Below, in pieces: positions 46,551 through 57,395 of a DNA stretch of 64,000 nucleotides. The translations under genes and the position numbers were made by a program. The first letter of the stretch is position 1; the number at the start of each line of letters is the position of its first letter. The notes beneath the pieces are model-generated. The model was not told where the DNA came from, did no database searches, and saw only the letters and a list, made by a program, of their open reading frames with translations. Source of the stretch: Coxiella endosymbiont of Amblyomma nuttalli (GTDB taxonomy: Bacteria; Pseudomonadota; Gammaproteobacteria; Coxiellales; Coxiellaceae). Location: assembly GCF_018107685.1 (NCBI RefSeq), contig NZ_CP064834.1, positions 1 to 64,000 on the forward strand. The letters are read 5' to 3'.

Positions 46551-46826
46551 GTTTTGTAGTAACGGATCTTAATATTCGTAATAATACTATATTCATAATA
46601 ATACTTTTGATTTATTCGAGGGTTTTAAATTACTTTTTACGTTAAGATCCGAGAAATTCTTCTTCATACAGCAGAGAATCTGGATATATGCGATGGTTTT
46701 TATGGGCATTACAGCGTCTTTTAAAAATAGGAGGCCTAAAGTGGAAGTCAATAAAACCTATAATAGAGTTGAATACTCAGTTAAATATTGTTTTTGCTAA
46801 ACCTATTTTGTAGGAGGTCATTGAAT

Positions 46827-46854
46827 ATGTGTCATATTGAACATGTGTCATATT
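46827..46854. repeat. 16-bp-period direct repeat
   Basis: ATGTGTCATATT at 46827-46838 and 46843-46854, separated by GAAC, in non-coding DNA. Another pair, TTGTTCTTTGGTTT with a 13-base period, lies at 46951-46977. Confidence 0.85.
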
Positions 46855-47051
46855 AAATATAGACTCATGATTCTTTTGATCGATTAATTATCGCTCATAC
46901 TGAGGTTGATTAATATCATTGTTGTTATAAACAAATTTATCTCTAACTCATTGTTCTTTGGTTTTGTTCTTTGGTTTTTTAGCACTAAAGTTAGTAAAAA
47001 ATAAAAAAAATACAGAATAATGCATACAAAGATATTTCTATATTTCTTTTA

Positions 47052-47068
47052 TGTTCCACGTGCAAACA
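47052..47068. promoter_or_regulatory. parS-like sequence with one inserted base
   Basis: TGTTCCACGTGCAAACA equals the ParB-site consensus TGTTCCACGTGAAACA plus one C. The CACGTG core is intact. Non-coding location, so protein constraint cannot explain it. Confidence 0.4.
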
Positions 47069-47573
47069 GCACTTTGAATAATTAGTTAACTCGGGATTGA
47101 TTTTACAACTTTCTTTAATAATAATGCCTAACATTCATCCTAAAAGTATTTTATCTGAAAAAGGGCAAACGTGGTTTTGGTAAAAAATTAAGTATTATAG
47201 ATTGTGATTAAAATTAATATTGCGAAATTATGGATATAAGTATGAGCTAAGGCAGCGTTATTTGTTGTACGGTTCTGCTGATATGCAGTTTGAGGGCGTT
47301 TTATGTAGCATTAAGCATGGATTTACAGTCATTTCTAACGCATTAGGTGTTTTTTCCTAAGGATAAAAAGATAGTAATTGTGAAACTTAATTAGCGATAA
47401 CCATCTGATATTCAGTTGACAATGCAGATAATCGATTGCGGTGCATGATTAAAATTGTAAAGAAGGGAAATTTGTACCAACAAAATCGTGACTGTGTGTG
47501 TTCTCTTTTCAAATCGCTAGTAGTCGTAAAATAATTGGTATGACGACATTTTACGGAAAGGACTAAATTTAAA

Positions 47574-48068
47574 ATGATTATTACTCTTATTGCTGCTATG
47601 GATAAAAATTATTTGATTGGTCGAAATAATGCTTTACCTTGGTATTTGCCGGCTGATTTAGCGCATTTTAAAGCAGTTACTTTAGGCAAGCCCATTATAA
47701 TGGGTCGACGCACTTTTGAAAGTCTTGGAAAACCATTACCATATCGGCGTAATATTGTGATTACACAACAAGATAATTCAACTTTTGAAGGCTGTGATAT
47801 TTTTCATTCATTGGGTGACGCTTTGGATGTATTGGCTCAAGAACGTGAAATTATGATCATAGGCGGTGCATGCATTTTTAGAGAAGCACTGTCAAAAGCT
47901 ACTAAAATGATTCTTACAATTATCGACTATACTTTTAATGGCGACACTTATTTTCCTAAATGGAACGCTGAAGAATGGAAAATAATTTCCAAAAAGATTA
48001 ATCCATCGGATGAAAAAAATCTTTATGCTTTTTGGTTTCTAAAATTAGAAAGGCTTAATATCGCCTAG
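47574..48068 (+). CDS. folA: Dihydrofolate reductase
   Basis: Reduces dihydrofolate to tetrahydrofolate with NADPH. The 164-residue protein shows LIAAMDKNYLIGRNNALPW, the DLAHFKAVTLGKPIIMGRRT segment and MIIGGACIF near 98. A GGAAAGGA stretch lies upstream of the ATG. It converges on apaH with only 5 bases between the stop codons and no terminator hairpin. Intact. Confidence 0.95.
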   Translation: MIITLIAAMDKNYLIGRNNALPWYLPADLAHFKAVTLGKPIIMGRRTFESLGKPLPYRRNIVITQQDNSTFEGCDIFHSLGDALDVLAQEREIMIIGGACIFREALSKATKMILTIIDYTFNGDTYFPKWNAEEWKIISKKINPSDEKNLYAFWFLKLERLNIA

Positions 48069-48073
48069 GTGTA

Positions 48074-48895
48074 TCATATTCGTAACGATGAATCGCAAGC
48101 GACAGAAAAACGTTCTTTGGTTTTAAGATTAATCGCAGTTAATTGACGTCCCCAAGCGCAACCAGTATCTAATGCGTAACAGCGCGGAGTATCACACTTT
48201 CCATTTAAAGCAGCCCAATGTCCAAAGAAAATATCGGTGTTGTCTTTTTGAAAATCACGCCATTTAAACCACGGTTTAAACTTGTTGGCATCGGTTGTGT
48301 TGGTCCTTGCAAACTCAAGAGTTCCTTGGACATCGCAAAAACGCATACGCGTAAAAGCATTATTAATATAGCACAATCGATCTTGATTGTTCAGTGTATT
48401 ATCTCTCCATTGAGTAGATTGATTACCCAATAAATACGTTAAATGATTTTTATAATGAGGACTACATAAGGTAGAAGAAACTTCATTAGCACGTTGAATA
48501 CTTTCTCTAATAGACCATTGCGGGGGTATGCCGGCGTGAACTAAAAGTGCGTTTTCGTTTTCTTCGTAATAAATTAAAGGATGTTTTCGCATCCATTCCA
48601 ATAATTCAATTTTATCAGGTGCTCGTAAAACAGCATGTAGTGTATGCTCATAAGTATCAGGCGACACGAGATCATAGCCAATGATTAATAGGTATAAATC
48701 ATGGTTACCTAGCACTATCTTCGTCGAAGGTAAGGATTTGATAAAACGTAATACCTCTAACGAATTAGGACCCCGATTTACGAGATCACCCACAAAACCC
48801 AGTTGATCTTTTAATGGATCAAATTGAATGAGTGCCAGTAATGCTTGTAACTCCTGATAGCAACCTTGTACATCACCGATGATATAAGTACTCAT
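48074..48895 (-). CDS. apaH: Bis(5'-nucleosyl)-tetraphosphatase ApaH
   Basis: Symmetrically hydrolyses Ap4A and can decap NpnN-RNAs. The 273-residue calcineurin-like protein has metal motifs GDVQGC, GDLVNRGP and LGNHDLYLL in order, and the C-terminal GHWAALNGK and LDTGCAWG. Its ATG overlaps the stop of the decayed sppA (TAATG), so the two were probably once an operon. Intact. Confidence 0.95.
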   Translation of the reverse strand: MSTYIIGDVQGCYQELQALLALIQFDPLKDQLGFVGDLVNRGPNSLEVLRFIKSLPSTKIVLGNHDLYLLIIGYDLVSPDTYEHTLHAVLRAPDKIELLEWMRKHPLIYYEENENALLVHAGIPPQWSIRESIQRANEVSSTLCSPHYKNHLTYLLGNQSTQWRDNTLNNQDRLCYINNAFTRMRFCDVQGTLEFARTNTTDANKFKPWFKWRDFQKDNTDIFFGHWAALNGKCDTPRCYALDTGCAWGRQLTAINLKTKERFSVACDSSLRI

Positions 48896-49750
48896 TAATA
48901 AACTTGCTCACGAATAGGTGCAATCTCATTAGTTAAACAAAAATAAAGATCAGTGATAATATTACGAAATAATGATTGAAATATAGGTATTCTTGTAGTG
49001 TAATCTTGATAATTATTTACGACAAATTCTTGTCGAAGTACTGTCTCCAAATTAGCCGTGTCGTCTACGATACCAAGATTAATCGCCTCTTTATCTATCC
49101 AAAAATCCCTGAAAATAGTTTTTGATGATCACCGCGCAATCTATCGCCACGTCCTGCAATCATAAGAGCAATAAAATTCTGATGCACTTTTCCAGAATTT
49201 GTTTAATTTTAGTAATATCACTGCAATTTAAAGTTTCGCAAGGATCAAGTCGGTTTTTATGATCACCAGCTATATAACACCAATAAGTCCAATCAATGTA
49301 TCGTTGTTAGTGTAAATCCTATTAGTGGCAGTAGAAATAAGATAAGCACCGAAAGCTAATTCATCTTCTCCGACAACAATCACTTTTTTGTGATATCGTC
49401 TTTAAGATTAAAAATTTTATCGTGAATAATCAATGCCTAAACTAGTCTACCATCCGGAGAATTCAAATAAAACCTTTATTTGCAAATGTCTTTTCAACTC
49501 AGGAATCGCCAGATGTGCAAAAAACATCGTATTTGCCATGATTAAACTTATCCATACGTAAAAATACGTGTACACCACACCGACTTTTTCCCCTTCCACT
49601 TTAGTCACTGAAAGGGAGAAAATCAATATAATTAACAGCAGTAAAAAACATTAAAAAACATCCAACCAAAAACTGCATATTACTCCACCGCTGTTCAGAT
49701 CAGCAATCATGCACATTGCTTTAGGTAACACGTTCTCGATAAGCTGATAA
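48895..49750 (-). pseudogene. sppA: sppA (S49 signal peptide peptidase) pseudogene
   Basis: SppA degrades cleaved signal peptides in the inner membrane. Reading 5' to 3' on the minus strand: SEQRWSNMQFLVGCFLMFF (membrane anchor), KVEGEKVGVVY, then VIVVGEDELAFGAYLIST where S49 enzymes have xxxxASGxYxIA, so the catalytic serine is Phe; then AGDHKNRLDPCETLN, MIAGRGDRLRGDHQKLFSG and WIDKEAINLGIVDDTANL to a stop at 48895. Several stops and frame changes interrupt it. The last third is nearly open, indicating recent decay. Confidence 0.8.
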
Positions 49751-51588
49751 TGCATGAGATCAGCTCATTATAATTGGTATATGAACTTTGTTATTACCGC
49801 ATATGGTAACGTAAGTAAGCGATCTAAATTTACTATTCCACTTTTATTATCTAGCCGAGCTCACATAGTGTTGAAAACCTCCTTTTAAGGATAATGCATT
49901 TGATGAACTAAATATATATTAGAATAAATATGAATATGTACTTCTTGCATGAAACAATAGCTTCTAGTTTCGATATGAAACAATGGGTTCGATGAGCCAA
50001 TGGTACACTAGGTACACTAATACTAGTGCAACTGTAAAAACTAGTTTGGACTATTTAGATCATCAATTTTTCTATGAAACTATTAAGGTATAAGTAAAAG
50101 ACCACATAGACAATAGGAATTATATAAACAGAGCTAAATATGACTGTGGCATTATTGGAAGAGCGTATATATTTAACAATATAATAACAATTGGTTCCAA
50201 TGCGTATTTCCGTAACTAAGACTAGTACCCATAATAGATCAGGTAAAATACATCAGATAAGAGAAAGTATATTAAACTAAAGAAAGCTTATTGGTTACAA
50301 AGTCTTATTTGTCTTGTTAAGAAGGTCGGTTAGTAAGAGGAAAGACAGAAGAATAATTTGTGAAATAGCATACTTCTTTATGATAAATTTTAATTTTGAA
50401 AATCAACAACGAGAATCCTAGAATCCTAATAATCGTAATTTACTAATCATCAAAATCGATTCTATTCACTATGCTTAACTATACGCCAGACAAGATCTAT
50501 TGGTATACTTCAGAATCTACACCGAAAATACTAGCCTGCATACCTTGTTTTCATAGGCTTACCTATACACCATTATGTTCAGGAATGTACAAATTTATTG
50601 TGTACTTGATGCACTACTGTTAATTCTCTAAAAATAAGAGCTAATTCATGTAAATAAATTTGCGTAGTATCAAAATACACATGGTAGCCTGCAGTCTGCG
50701 AGCAAATCCAGTAAAATAGTAACAAAGCATGAGGATCGTTTATGGTTATATCTGCAAGGGATAGCATATCTGCAAAACATAACGATATTTCTTCGTTTAC
50801 AAGCCCTTCTGATTAGAATTCAGTCGATCAGTGAATTTAGCAGGAAACGCAAAACGAAGGAAAAGAACATTTCCTTACACTTCCTACAATAACCAATGTT
50901 TCCTAATCATACATAAAAATAATTAATAATCAATGTATTGCATATTATTCATTCTCCTTTTACATGACAAGCATATCCATGATAACAGCGAGCACATTGT
51001 CTTTAGTAGTAAAAAATGACAATGCCAATTTAAATAATGGGGATTAGATGACTATGTCAAAACGTTTTTTCGGTTTTTCTTCTTCTGATTTAGTCAAAAA
51101 CTGTTTGTGTTGTAATGTTCAATATTTATAGGGTCACTCACTTTTTGACCACCTAATCAATAATTTTGTGCACTAACGTATTTAATGATGGTCTGTGCAT
51201 ATTCAATATTCTATCAATATCGTGTATGCTGGTTTACAATTAGCAATGTAAATTTTATGCATATATACACGTACATATTTAATTCGTCAAAGAAGGAATA
51301 GACGATACGTAAAAACAACAATAAAATTTGTATCTATGTCACATCATATCTGAATGGAATGTATAGCGTTTTTGGATGGTACAGATAAAAACGTATAAAT
51401 TGCGTATGCATGAATTAATATGCATAAATTAACTGGATAAATTAACAATCTCTTGTATAGAGAGATCTTGGGTTGTGTAGCTTGTGGGAAATGAAAATAC
51501 AACTACGATGCCCCCACAGCAGCTCCAAACATTCATTTTAAATGTCCATGCTAAATGTCGTCCATATGGGAGGAGCATTGTGGGAAGA
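49751..51588. other. Non-coding DNA between sppA remnant and gmhB
   Basis: About 1.8 kb; no gene recognised. Perfect tandem duplications GGTACACTA (50002-50019) and GAATCCTA (50413-50428) occur here. A 62-codon minus-strand frame at 50579-50767 is unassigned and probably chance. Confidence 0.5.
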
Positions 51589-52170
51589 TCATTCTGATTT
51601 TAGCACTAGGTGATTCACAAAATCCTGTAAGTCCTCATAAATCGAAACAGCTTCTAATCCTTTTCCTACAATAATGGTTTCTTCTCCATTGCCTGTTTTC
51701 ACTAGTACAACTTGACAACCCACTATTTGTCCTGCCTGAATATCCTGTAAACTATCACCGATAAATGTAGAGCTAGGAAACGCCTCAGGAAAGTCATTTG
51801 CAATTAAATGCAAAAGACCAGGTTTAGGTTTTCGACAATTACATTTTACTTCCGGTACGTGAGGACAAAAATAAATGCGATCGACATAACCACCAACTTT
51901 TGATAGTTCACGCTGCATTTTTTCATGAATTGTTTCTAAGGTATCCAATGAATAATAACCACGGCCAACTCCCGATTGATTAGTTGCCACGACTACTTGG
52001 TAATCTGCTTTATTCAGACACGCAATTGCCTCCAAACTGCCTGGAATGGGAATCCATTCGCAGGGATTTTTAATATAATTTTCGGACTTGTAATTAATAA
52101 CACCGTCGCGATCTAAAATAATTAATTTCTTTCTCTTTTGCAAAATTGTACCCCTTTCTTTCTGCACCAT
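51589..52170 (-). CDS. gmhB: D-glycero-D-manno-heptose 1,7-bisphosphate 7-phosphatase
   Basis: HAD phosphatase in ADP-heptose synthesis for LPS. The 193-residue protein (E. coli 191) has the nucleophile motif LDRDGVINYKSENYI, ATNQSGVGRGYY, the zinc-binding CPHVPEVKCNCRKPKPG and the C-terminal FIGDSLQDIQAG. Seven bases separate it from fmt. The enzymes before and after it in the pathway would include HldE, which is truncated at 11.1-11.7 kb. Intact. Confidence 0.92.
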   Translation of the reverse strand: MVQKERGTILQKRKKLIILDRDGVINYKSENYIKNPCEWIPIPGSLEAIACLNKADYQVVVATNQSGVGRGYYSLDTLETIHEKMQRELSKVGGYVDRIYFCPHVPEVKCNCRKPKPGLLHLIANDFPEAFPSSTFIGDSLQDIQAGQIVGCQVVLVKTGNGEETIIVGKGLEAVSIYEDLQDFVNHLVLKSE

Positions 52171-52177
52171 CTCTCAT

Positions 52178-53155
52178 TCAAATTGTAGGATAAAAAGCCT
52201 TAAAAATTGCCTTTCCTGAAATTAACTCGCCCTGATGTGCATTAATAAAATCATTGGCTGAATGTATTCGTTTACCGGGTAATTGAAGCTTATACACTCG
52301 TAAAATACCTTTTCCTGTCACAATATCCAGTCCATTTTTATCAGCATGAGCTAGTGTTCCTGGTTCTAGCACTGTTTTTTCATCAAATACATCTAATGCT
52401 TCTGCTTCCCAAATTCGAATAGGTTGTCCATTAAAATACGTAAAAGCTACAGGCGTTGGATTAAACGCACGCACATATCGTGCCAATTCATCGGCTGATT
52501 TACGCCAATCTAATTCAGCTTGTTTCTTCCGAATTTTTGGTGCATAAATAGCTCTATTACTGTCCTGTTTTTCTGCTGTGACAGATGCTTCCTCTAGTTT
52601 ATCCAAAATTTCTGTTAATAAGTCTGCACCCAATTGCGAAAGCCGATTGTATAAATTAGCACTAGTGTCCTTTGCTTGAATCATACAAGATCGTTTTGCT
52701 AACACATCGCCTGTATCTAGTTCTTCATTCATTTGTATAATACTAACACCAGTTTTACAATCACCTGTTAAAATAGCTTGCTGAATTGGTGCAGCTCCGC
52801 GCCATCGTGGTAATAGTGATGCATGCACATTCAAACAACCCAATTTGGGATTTGTCAATATAATTTTAGGGAGCAGCAATCCGTAAGCTACCACCACCAT
52901 TACATCTGACTTCATTGCCATTAATTCTTGTTGCGCTGTTGACTCTTGCAACGAAGCAGGTTGTCTAACAAGAATTCCATGTTTCTTCGCGATAATCTTA
53001 ACAGGACTTTGACTCACCTTTCGTCCACGCCCTGTAGGGCGATCAGGTTGTGTATAAACGGCAACTACTTGATGCGAAGATCGAAGCAAAGTCTCCAAGA
53101 TTGGAACCGAAAATGCAGGTGTCCCGGCAAAAATAATTGTCAATGACATATACAA
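52178..53155 (-). CDS. fmt: Methionyl-tRNA formyltransferase
   Basis: Formylates initiator Met-tRNA. The 325-residue protein has [18 protein letters not shown] at the start, [17 protein letters not shown] (catalytic His and Asn region near 110) and a C-terminal tRNA-binding domain. ATG at 53155 or 53149 may be used. The deformylase gene def, normally just upstream, is not seen. Intact. Confidence 0.95.
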   Translation of the reverse strand: MYMSLTIIFAGTPAFSVPILETLLRSSHQVVAVYTQPDRPTGRGRKVSQSPVKIIAKKHGILVRQPASLQESTAQQELMAMKSDVMVVVAYGLLLPKIILTNPKLGCLNVHASLLPRWRGAAPIQQAILTGDCKTGVSIIQMNEELDTGDVLAKRSCMIQAKDTSANLYNRLSQLGADLLTEILDKLEEASVTAEKQDSNRAIYAPKIRKKQAELDWRKSADELARYVRAFNPTPVAFTYFNGQPIRIWEAEALDVFDEKTVLEPGTLAHADKNGLDIVTGKGILRVYKLQLPGKRIHSANDFINAHQGELISGKAIFKAFYPTI

Positions 53156-54102
53156 TATATTATCGTATTGCCAATTACATGCAATTAATCACTATCCTCT
53201 AAATGCTCATTGAGCAAACCGACGAGTTGTATTACCAACTCAATCGATTATACAGAACAGATATTCAAGGATACTCAAAGAATTAAATCAGAAGTTGAGT
53301 CTAGTTATTGCGTTTTCTAGTGGTAAGACACCTCATTGTTCTTGTTTAGAAAAAATTGTTGAGTTAACAAACTATTTTATGCCATAGATAATCTCTTTTT
53401 AAATCAATCTCAATTTTCCATTGTTAATCACTGAAATCTAACAATACCTACTGGTTTGCGAAACACTTTCGAAGTGATAAGGAAAATTTCTCAAGCTGAA
53501 TTTTCGTTATTAATAATGATTTTAACGTTTAACACAACGGCGCTAGCCATCAATTTGCTTTGTAAGCAAATAGGAGAGAACCTACCACTGGTTTGGTATT
53601 TTAATAATGGGTTAAATTTCTTACCTTAATTCCCATCTAAACACATCTCATCCCGTACTGTTTATTATTTCTAGATTGTCTTTTCTGATATTCGCTGCGA
53701 TAAAATGCTATCACTAACAAATTTGACTTCAGTATATGCATGCATCATCAAAATAATGACTTGTTAATTACTATCCGCCCAATCTCTACCAAATAAAACT
53801 GTAGAAGTGTGCATTACTTCAGGCTCTACCTATGTCTTCTTAACCACCGTTATTATGTGCTGGTTAAAGAATGAGAAAAACTAGTTGAATCTATATAAAG
53901 ATATTATTACAGACTCTTGGAAAGTATGATTAACAGTGACAACACTCATAAAGCGATATTTTAATGCATAAATAGCACTTACTGCATTTATAGATATTAT
54001 TTTAGAATTGCTTCTGTAGATCAAGTAGTGGTAAGAAATGGTGAGGTGGTTTTCAAACTTTAAAAAGCAGCTGCTTCGTTGTTATCCATATGGTGATAGA
54101 GA
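53156..54102. other. Non-coding DNA upstream of fmt
   Basis: About 950 bases. def (minus) and dprA (plus, before smg) are the expected neighbours in relatives; neither is readable. No repeats of note. Confidence 0.5.
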
Positions 54103-54485
54103 ATGAGAGACGAAAATGTATTATGTATCTTTAATTAATATATTACACGCGAGAAAATTGCACTTTGAAGCTTAAAATAAGAAGCTTCTGGGTCAATTGG
54201 AAGAATTCAATTTTGTCGAATTGGTCATTGCTTAAGTTTTGATGTAGCATGGTCAAAGAACCTTACTTACAGCGTTTGAGAACCAATACGGCTTTTCAAA
54301 AGCAAAGTGCATTTCGTGTATGTAACAATTGCGAACATAAATTATTGGATGTAGAATGCCATCTTTTCCTTCTTACTTCAGAAAAACAAAGCATTCTGAA
54401 TTTTCAGACCTACGGACCTGAACTTGCTGTTGTCGACCAGACAATTGAGTTTTCAGAGATAAATCTTAAATGTCAGTCTCCTTAA
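54103..54485 (+). pseudogene. smg: smg (DUF494) pseudogene
   Basis: Smg is a conserved protein of unclear function encoded between dprA and topA. Pieces in order: MRDENVLCIF then TAA; KKLLGQLEEFNFVELVIA; and SAFRVCNNCEHKLLDVECHL followed by FLLTSEKQSILN and EFSEINLK, matching E. coli Smg SMRIYTPEECERLDASC, FLLFLEQIQVLN and EFELEDLK at the same spacing. Internal stops and a frame change make it non-functional. Position before topA supports the call. Confidence 0.75.
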
Positions 54486-54590
54486 ATGGATTGTTCTTAT
54501 TGTTCTTGTCAATTGGCTTGATGAAAGCAGACTCTTGAAAGTATGGAATTATTGGTTCTCAATAATGCGTTAGATGGTGTACGATTAACT

Positions 54591-56876
54591 ATGGTTAAAT
54601 CAATAATAGTGGTTGAATCGCCTGCGAAGGCGAAAACGATTGAGAAGTATTTAGGGAAAGGTTTTAAAGTAATGGCTTCTTATGGTCACGTACGCGATCT
54701 AATTCCTAAAGCAGGTGCCGTTGATCCGAATGATCATTTTAAAATGCATTATCAGACAATCGAGAGCAACGTGCGACACATAGACGCTATTGCAAAAACA
54801 TTAAAAACTTGTGACACCCTATATCTTGCCACTGATCCTGATCGCGAAGGTGAAGCTATTGCTTGGCATATAAAACAGATACTAAAAGAGAAAAACACGC
54901 TGAAAGATAAAACTTTTACTCGCATTACTTTCCATCAGATTACTAAAAAAGCTGTTCAAAATGCTATTATACATCCTCGTGACATTTCAATGGATTTAGT
55001 GAATGCACAACAAGCACGTCGTACATTGGATTATCTGGTCGGTTTTCATTTATCACCGCTATTATGGCGAAAAATCCGCCCCGGTTTATCGGCGGGTCGC
55101 GTTCAAAGCCCTGCATTACGATTGATTGTTGAAAGAGACATTGAAATTGAAAATTTCAAAAATCAGGAATATTGGACGATTCACGCAGATTGCAACTCAC
55201 AAAAACAAAATTTCGACGCGCACTTAATCAAGTTTCGAAATAAGAAAATTGAACAATTTTCCATAATAAATAAAAAAGTTGCAGATAAAATCTGCCAAGC
55301 GATTATAAAAGTAGCAAGTGGTAAGCTTACTGTTATTAAAGTCGCTAAATTTGAACGTAAACGAAATCCTGCTCCTCCTTTTATTACCTCAACCATGCAA
55401 CAAGAAGCAGCACGTAGGTTAGGTTTTTCTACTTATAAAACAATGCAAATTGCGCAGCAATTATATGAGGGAATAAATATCGGTGAAGAAGGTGCGATGG
55501 GTCTTATTACTTATATGCGAACTGACTCTGTTACACTAGCACCAGAAGCTTTACAAGAAATTCGTGAATTAATTGAAGAAAAATATGGTTTGGAAAATAT
55601 ACCTATCGAAACACGTATTTATAAAACTAAATCCAAAAATGCACAGGAAGCCCATGAATCCATACGGCCGACATCTGCTTTTCGCATCCCAGAAAAATTA
55701 AAAAAATATTTAAATAGTGATCAGTTAAAGCTTTATACCTTGATTTGGAAACGTACCATTGCCTGTCAAATGATTGAAGCTACTTTGCACACAATAGCAG
55801 TTGATTTGAGTGCTACTAATGCACTTTTTCGTGCTAATGGTTCTACTATTCTAAATCCCGGCTTTACCACTATTTATCAGGAAACAAGTGACACAAAACA
55901 AGAAGATGATGAAAACAATAGCAAAATGCTTTCGTTGCTAAAAGAAAGACAACTCATTGATGTGAAAAAAATTAGAGGTGAACAACATTTTACCGAACCA
56001 CCTACACGCTATACTGAAGCGAGCTTGGTAAAAACACTAGAAGAATACGATATCGGTCGACCCTCCACTTACGCAAACATTATCGCAACTCTTAAGAATC
56101 GAAAATATGTCGATGTGGATAATAAGCATTTCGTGGCTACCGACATTGGTCGTGTAGTAAATCAATTTTTGACACACTATTTCACGCAATATGTGGACTA
56201 TGATTTTACAGCGAAACTAGAAGATGAACTAGATAATATCGCTCGTGGTGAAAAGGCGTGGCTTCCTATTTTAGAAGCATTTTGGTTGTCATTTAAGCAT
56301 TTGATCGATGTTACTGACAAAACAGTGAGACGCAGTGATGTGACACAAGAACAAATCGATGAAAAATGCCCTAAATGTAGCGCTCAATTGTCTATTCGAC
56401 TAGGAAAACGAGGACGATTTATTGGCTGCACTGACTATCCAAACTGTGATTATACTCGTAGTCTAACTCAAACTGCCAGCGAATCTCAACGAGTAATAAA
56501 AAGGCGAAAATGTCCAGAGTGTAAATCAAATTTAATTATTAAGACAGGACTCTACGGGAAATTTATCGGTTGTAGCGGTTATCCTAGTTGCAGGCATATA
56601 GAATCACTAGAGAAACTAAAAGATACTGGTGTAACTTGTCCGAAGTGTAATAAAGGCACTATTTTACAACGCAAAACTCGTTTGAAAAAAATCTTTTATT
56701 CTTGTATGCATTATCCAAATTGCAGCTATGCAATTTGGAATAAGCCAGTTGCAGAAGAGTGCCCAAAATGCCATTGGTCAATTTTATCAGTAAAAATTAC
56801 TAAAAGTCGTGGTGTAGAAAAGGTGTGTCCACAAAAAGGTTGTAATTTTACAGAATCAATGCTGAAGGGAAAGTGA
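54591..56876 (+). CDS. topA: DNA topoisomerase I
   Basis: Relaxes negative supercoils, opposing gyrase. ATG 54591 (MVKSIIVVESPAKAKTIEKY) gives 761 residues; an upstream ATG at 54543 would add 16 without family support. The TOPRIM domain includes ATDPDREGEAIAWH, the active-site Tyr is in MGLITYMRTDS, and four C-terminal Cys clusters begin CPKCSAQLS, CPECKSNLI, CPKCNKGTI and CPKCHWSIL. Followed by purE after 3 bases. Intact. Confidence 0.96.
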   Translation: MVKSIIVVESPAKAKTIEKYLGKGFKVMASYGHVRDLIPKAGAVDPNDHFKMHYQTIESNVRHIDAIAKTLKTCDTLYLATDPDREGEAIAWHIKQILKEKNTLKDKTFTRITFHQITKKAVQNAIIHPRDISMDLVNAQQARRTLDYLVGFHLSPLLWRKIRPGLSAGRVQSPALRLIVERDIEIENFKNQEYWTIHADCNSQKQNFDAHLIKFRNKKIEQFSIINKKVADKICQAIIKVASGKLTVIKVAKFERKRNPAPPFITSTMQQEAARRLGFSTYKTMQIAQQLYEGINIGEEGAMGLITYMRTDSVTLAPEALQEIRELIEEKYGLENIPIETRIYKTKSKNAQEAHESIRPTSAFRIPEKLKKYLNSDQLKLYTLIWKRTIACQMIEATLHTIAVDLSATNALFRANGSTILNPGFTTIYQETSDTKQEDDENNSKMLSLLKERQLIDVKKIRGEQHFTEPPTRYTEASLVKTLEEYDIGRPSTYANIIATLKNRKYVDVDNKHFVATDIGRVVNQFLTHYFTQYVDYDFTAKLEDELDNIARGEKAWLPILEAFWLSFKHLIDVTDKTVRRSDVTQEQIDEKCPKCSAQLSIRLGKRGRFIGCTDYPNCDYTRSLTQTASESQRVIKRRKCPECKSNLIIKTGLYGKFIGCSGYPSCRHIESLEKLKDTGVTCPKCNKGTILQRKTRLKKIFYSCMHYPNCSYAIWNKPVAEECPKCHWSILSVKITKSRGVEKVCPQKGCNFTESMLKGK

Positions 56877-56879
56877 AAA

Positions 56880-57395
56880 TTGACGAGTAAACCTTTTGTT
56901 GCTATTTTACTGGGATCCGATAGTGATATCACCACTATGGAAGTGGTTTTTATTGAATTAGAATCGTTGGACATTACTTTTGAGGCACATATATTGTCGG
57001 CGCATCGTACTCCTATAAAAACTATTAAATTTGTTGAAGATGCGGATAGGCGTGGTTGTGCAGTTTTTATTGCAGCGGCAGGTCTGGCAGCACATTTAGC
57101 CGGTACTGTGGCGTCATATACCATTAAACCAGTCATTGGTGTTCCTATGGCAAGCGGCAGTCTCGGTGGATTAGATGCTCTGTTATCTACTGTACAAATG
57201 CCTAGTGGTGTCCCTGTTGCCTGTACAGCTATCGGAAAAGCGGGCGCTAAAAATGCAGCGATTTTAGCAGCACAAATTATCGCTCTTAAAGATGAAAAAA
57301 TTGCAAAGAAGCTACGAAAGAAACGAGCACTGAAACAAGATGCTTTACAAAAGGCAGATAAGAAATTTCAAAAAACGTATAACCTTAATGCATGA
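56880..57395 (+). CDS. purE: N5-carboxyaminoimidazole ribonucleotide mutase PurE
   Basis: Purine synthesis mutase forming CAIR. TTG start at 56880, with GAAGGGA upstream in the topA end, yields 171 residues. [32 protein letters not shown] and [17 protein letters not shown] are family signatures. purK, its usual partner, is not in the window. Its stop overlaps the start of tsaC. Intact. Confidence 0.94.
   Translation: MTSKPFVAILLGSDSDITTMEVVFIELESLDITFEAHILSAHRTPIKTIKFVEDADRRGCAVFIAAAGLAAHLAGTVASYTIKPVIGVPMASGSLGGLDALLSTVQMPSGVPVACTAIGKAGAKNAAILAAQIIALKDEKIAKKLRKKRALKQDALQKADKKFQKTYNLNA

Larger units (their letters stand above)
46551..47573. other. Non-coding DNA between rsmA and folA
   Basis: About 1 kb. 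apaG usually follows rsmA but is not readable. Contains a 10-bp inverted repeat CGGATCTTAA / TTAAGATCCG (46563, 46642), direct repeats ATGTGTCATATT (46827, 46843) and TTGTTCTTTGGTTT (46951, 46964), and a parS-like site at 47052. Confidence 0.5.

Noticed and set aside
46563-46651. 10-bp inverted repeat CGGATCTTAA / TTAAGATCCG
   Set aside because: Arms are 69 bases apart with AT-rich filler; no insertion sequence features between them.
56114-56122. Perfect reverse DnaA box TGTGGATAA
   Set aside because: Inside topA coding sequence, isolated, far from other origin signals; probably chance.
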